Assembly (NCBI GenBank): GCA_018816485.1
Contig: JAHIVL010000081.1
Location: 1 to 15,454, forward strand
From: Patescibacteria group bacterium
Lineage (GTDB): Bacteria; Patescibacteriota; Microgenomatia; UBA1400; PJMF01
Length of the DNA: 15,454 nt
Direction: 5' to 3'
A program made the position numbers and the translations under genes. The notes below the pieces were generated by a model. That model had not been told where the DNA came from, ran no database searches, and saw only the letters and a program-made list of their open reading frames with translations. This document shows, piece after piece, positions 15,120-15,454 of the stretch (positions within the stretch are counted from its first letter, which is position 1; each line of letters starts with the position of its first letter).

Positions 15120-15148
15120 TTGTTAATCTATCAATTTTGAAGTAAAAT
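15120..15148 (+). promoter_or_regulatory. argS: Candidate sigma-70-type promoter of argS
   Basis: TTGTTA (15120-15125) and TAAAAT (15143-15148) are separated by exactly 17 bases. Transcription would begin near 15155, only about five bases before the argS ATG. The ribosome-site-like GGTGG (15149-15153) would then lie outside the mRNA, so either the transcript is almost leaderless or another promoter upstream is used. Confidence 0.5.
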
Positions 15149-15159
15149 GGTGGATAGAT

Positions 15160-15454
15160 ATGCAAATTACAAATACACTTAGAGCAAAAATTTTTGAGTC
15201 GCTAACTGATTTGGGACTAAGTGACTTAAGTGAGGTAAGTGGAAAAAATATTTTGCTTGAACATCCTGCGGATAAGTCTCATGGTGATTACTCAACAAAC
15301 ATAGCGATGATTTTATTTGGTGAAAAAAAATTCAGCTTCAATTCTCCGCGAGATTTGGCACAAGCCATTAGCGATGATCTTCAAAACAAATTAGATGTTG
15401 GTCGATCTAACGACCAAGCCAGTAATCGACATGGTAATCAGCCCAACGACCAAG
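15160..15454 (+). CDS. argS: Arginyl-tRNA synthetase, N-terminal part; 3' end outside window
   Basis: The first 98 codons are present. The product would charge tRNA-Arg in the cytosol. The N-terminal additional domain is recognisable: 'NILLEHPADKSHGDYSTNIA' (about 29-48; the family has 'P...+HGD..tN.A') and 'NSPRDLAQAISDDLQNKL' (about 61-78; the family has 'PR.lA..I...L'). In the family this is soon followed by 'V.gPGF.N'. Here it runs instead into a hydrophilic Asn/Gln/Asp-rich stretch (about residues 80-98) with internal DNA repeats, still open at the window end. The ATG at 15160 has GGTGG six bases upstream. The signature HxGH and catalytic domain lie beyond the window. Confidence 0.85.
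   Translation, partial: MQITNTLRAKIFESLTDLGLSDLSEVSGKNILLEHPADKSHGDYSTNIAMILFGEKKFSFNSPRDLAQAISDDLQNKLDVGRSNDQASNRHGNQPNDQ
15398..15454 (+). repeat. Palindromic, repeat-containing in-frame insertion in argS
   Basis: TTGGTCG (15398-15404) and CGACCAA (15411-15417) form a perfect 7-bp stem with a six-base loop. AACGACCAAG occurs at 15409-15418 and again at 15445-15454, 36 bases (12 codons) apart, and ATCGAC (15425-15430) also complements GTCGAT (15401-15406). The segment is more GC-rich and more hydrophilic when translated than its surroundings. The right end is cut by the window. Confidence 0.55.

Larger units (their letters stand above)
14570..15159. other. AT-rich gap before argS, no gene recognised
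   Basis: This is about 590 bases of AT-rich sequence with stop codons in every frame. The longest frame (60 codons, - strand, 14576-14758) starts with GTG and shows nothing protein-like. It contains two AAAAAAGTG words (14759-14770 area and 14782-14790), an 11-bp inverted repeat described separately, and the argS promoter at its right end. No tRNA or known structured RNA is visible. It could hide a small RNA, but I cannot support one. Confidence 0.5.

Noticed and set aside
1..15454. Alternative genetic code with UGA as glycine (Gracilibacteria/Absconditabacteria)
   Set aside because: TGA ends comEA, comEC (with ATGA overlap), the AbiEi-like gene and the 367-residue gene exactly where the proteins should end, and no recognised gene has internal TGA.

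Overview
The window looks like a piece of a Candidate Phyla Radiation (Patescibacteria) genome. A Microgenomates/Katanobacteria-type lineage is my best guess. The reasons are: AT-rich sequence; a small stand-alone DNA-uptake set next to leuS; ComEC split into two genes; and secreted proteins of a style I associate with those groups (the N-terminal 'DTVGQT ... GFQYIY' domain and the 'V.V.A.V.P.I.F.I.G' domain). This placement rests on recalled family features, not on a search. UGA is read as stop (comEA, comEC, the AbiEi-like gene and the 367-residue gene all end in TGA), which argues against Gracilibacteria/Absconditabacteria.

Layout. (1) 1-771, + strand: the C-terminal 256 residues of a PaaX-like regulator (winged helix plus Cas2-like fold), cut by the window edge. 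(2) 772-1284: an AT-rich gap between convergent genes. (3) 8754 down to 1285, - strand: a tightly packed seven-gene cluster. In transcription order it holds a six-helix membrane protein (224 aa), secreted protein A (258 aa), membrane-anchored Ig-fold partner A (322 aa), secreted protein B (486 aa), anchored partner B (367 aa), a large Ig/carboxypeptidase-regulatory-like envelope protein (659 aa) and an N-terminally truncated AbiEi-type antitoxin (142 aa). (4) 8755-8840: a short divergent promoter region. (5) 8841-14569, + strand: leuS, comEA, comEC (channel part) and a separate ComEC-type metallo-beta-lactamase gene joined by an ATGA overlap. (6) 14570-15159: an AT-rich gap. (7) 15160 to the end: the start of argS.

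The most interesting part is the - strand cluster. It holds two consecutive 'secreted protein + membrane-anchored partner' cassettes. The secreted proteins share a C-terminal domain (GFG ... FAD.E ... V.Y+A.I...Q..G.YE..I.Y.A), although their N-terminal halves differ. The partners have the layout of WxL-interacting proteins: a DUF916-like then a DUF3324-like beta-sandwich, a C-terminal membrane helix and a short cytoplasmic tail. I infer a patescibacterial surface-display system analogous to the Firmicutes WxL/WxLIP system. It has no WxL motif and no sortase signal.

The + strand genes supply leucine charging (leuS) and DNA uptake: ComEA binds DNA outside the membrane, ComEC carries one strand across, and the lactamase-fold protein probably degrades the other strand. 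Smaller signals include a 21-bp tandem duplication that forms a gene junction, a perfect 13-bp inverted repeat between comEA and comEC, -10-like boxes lying almost on start codons (leaderless or near-leaderless mRNAs), and a palindromic hydrophilic insertion in the argS N-terminal domain.
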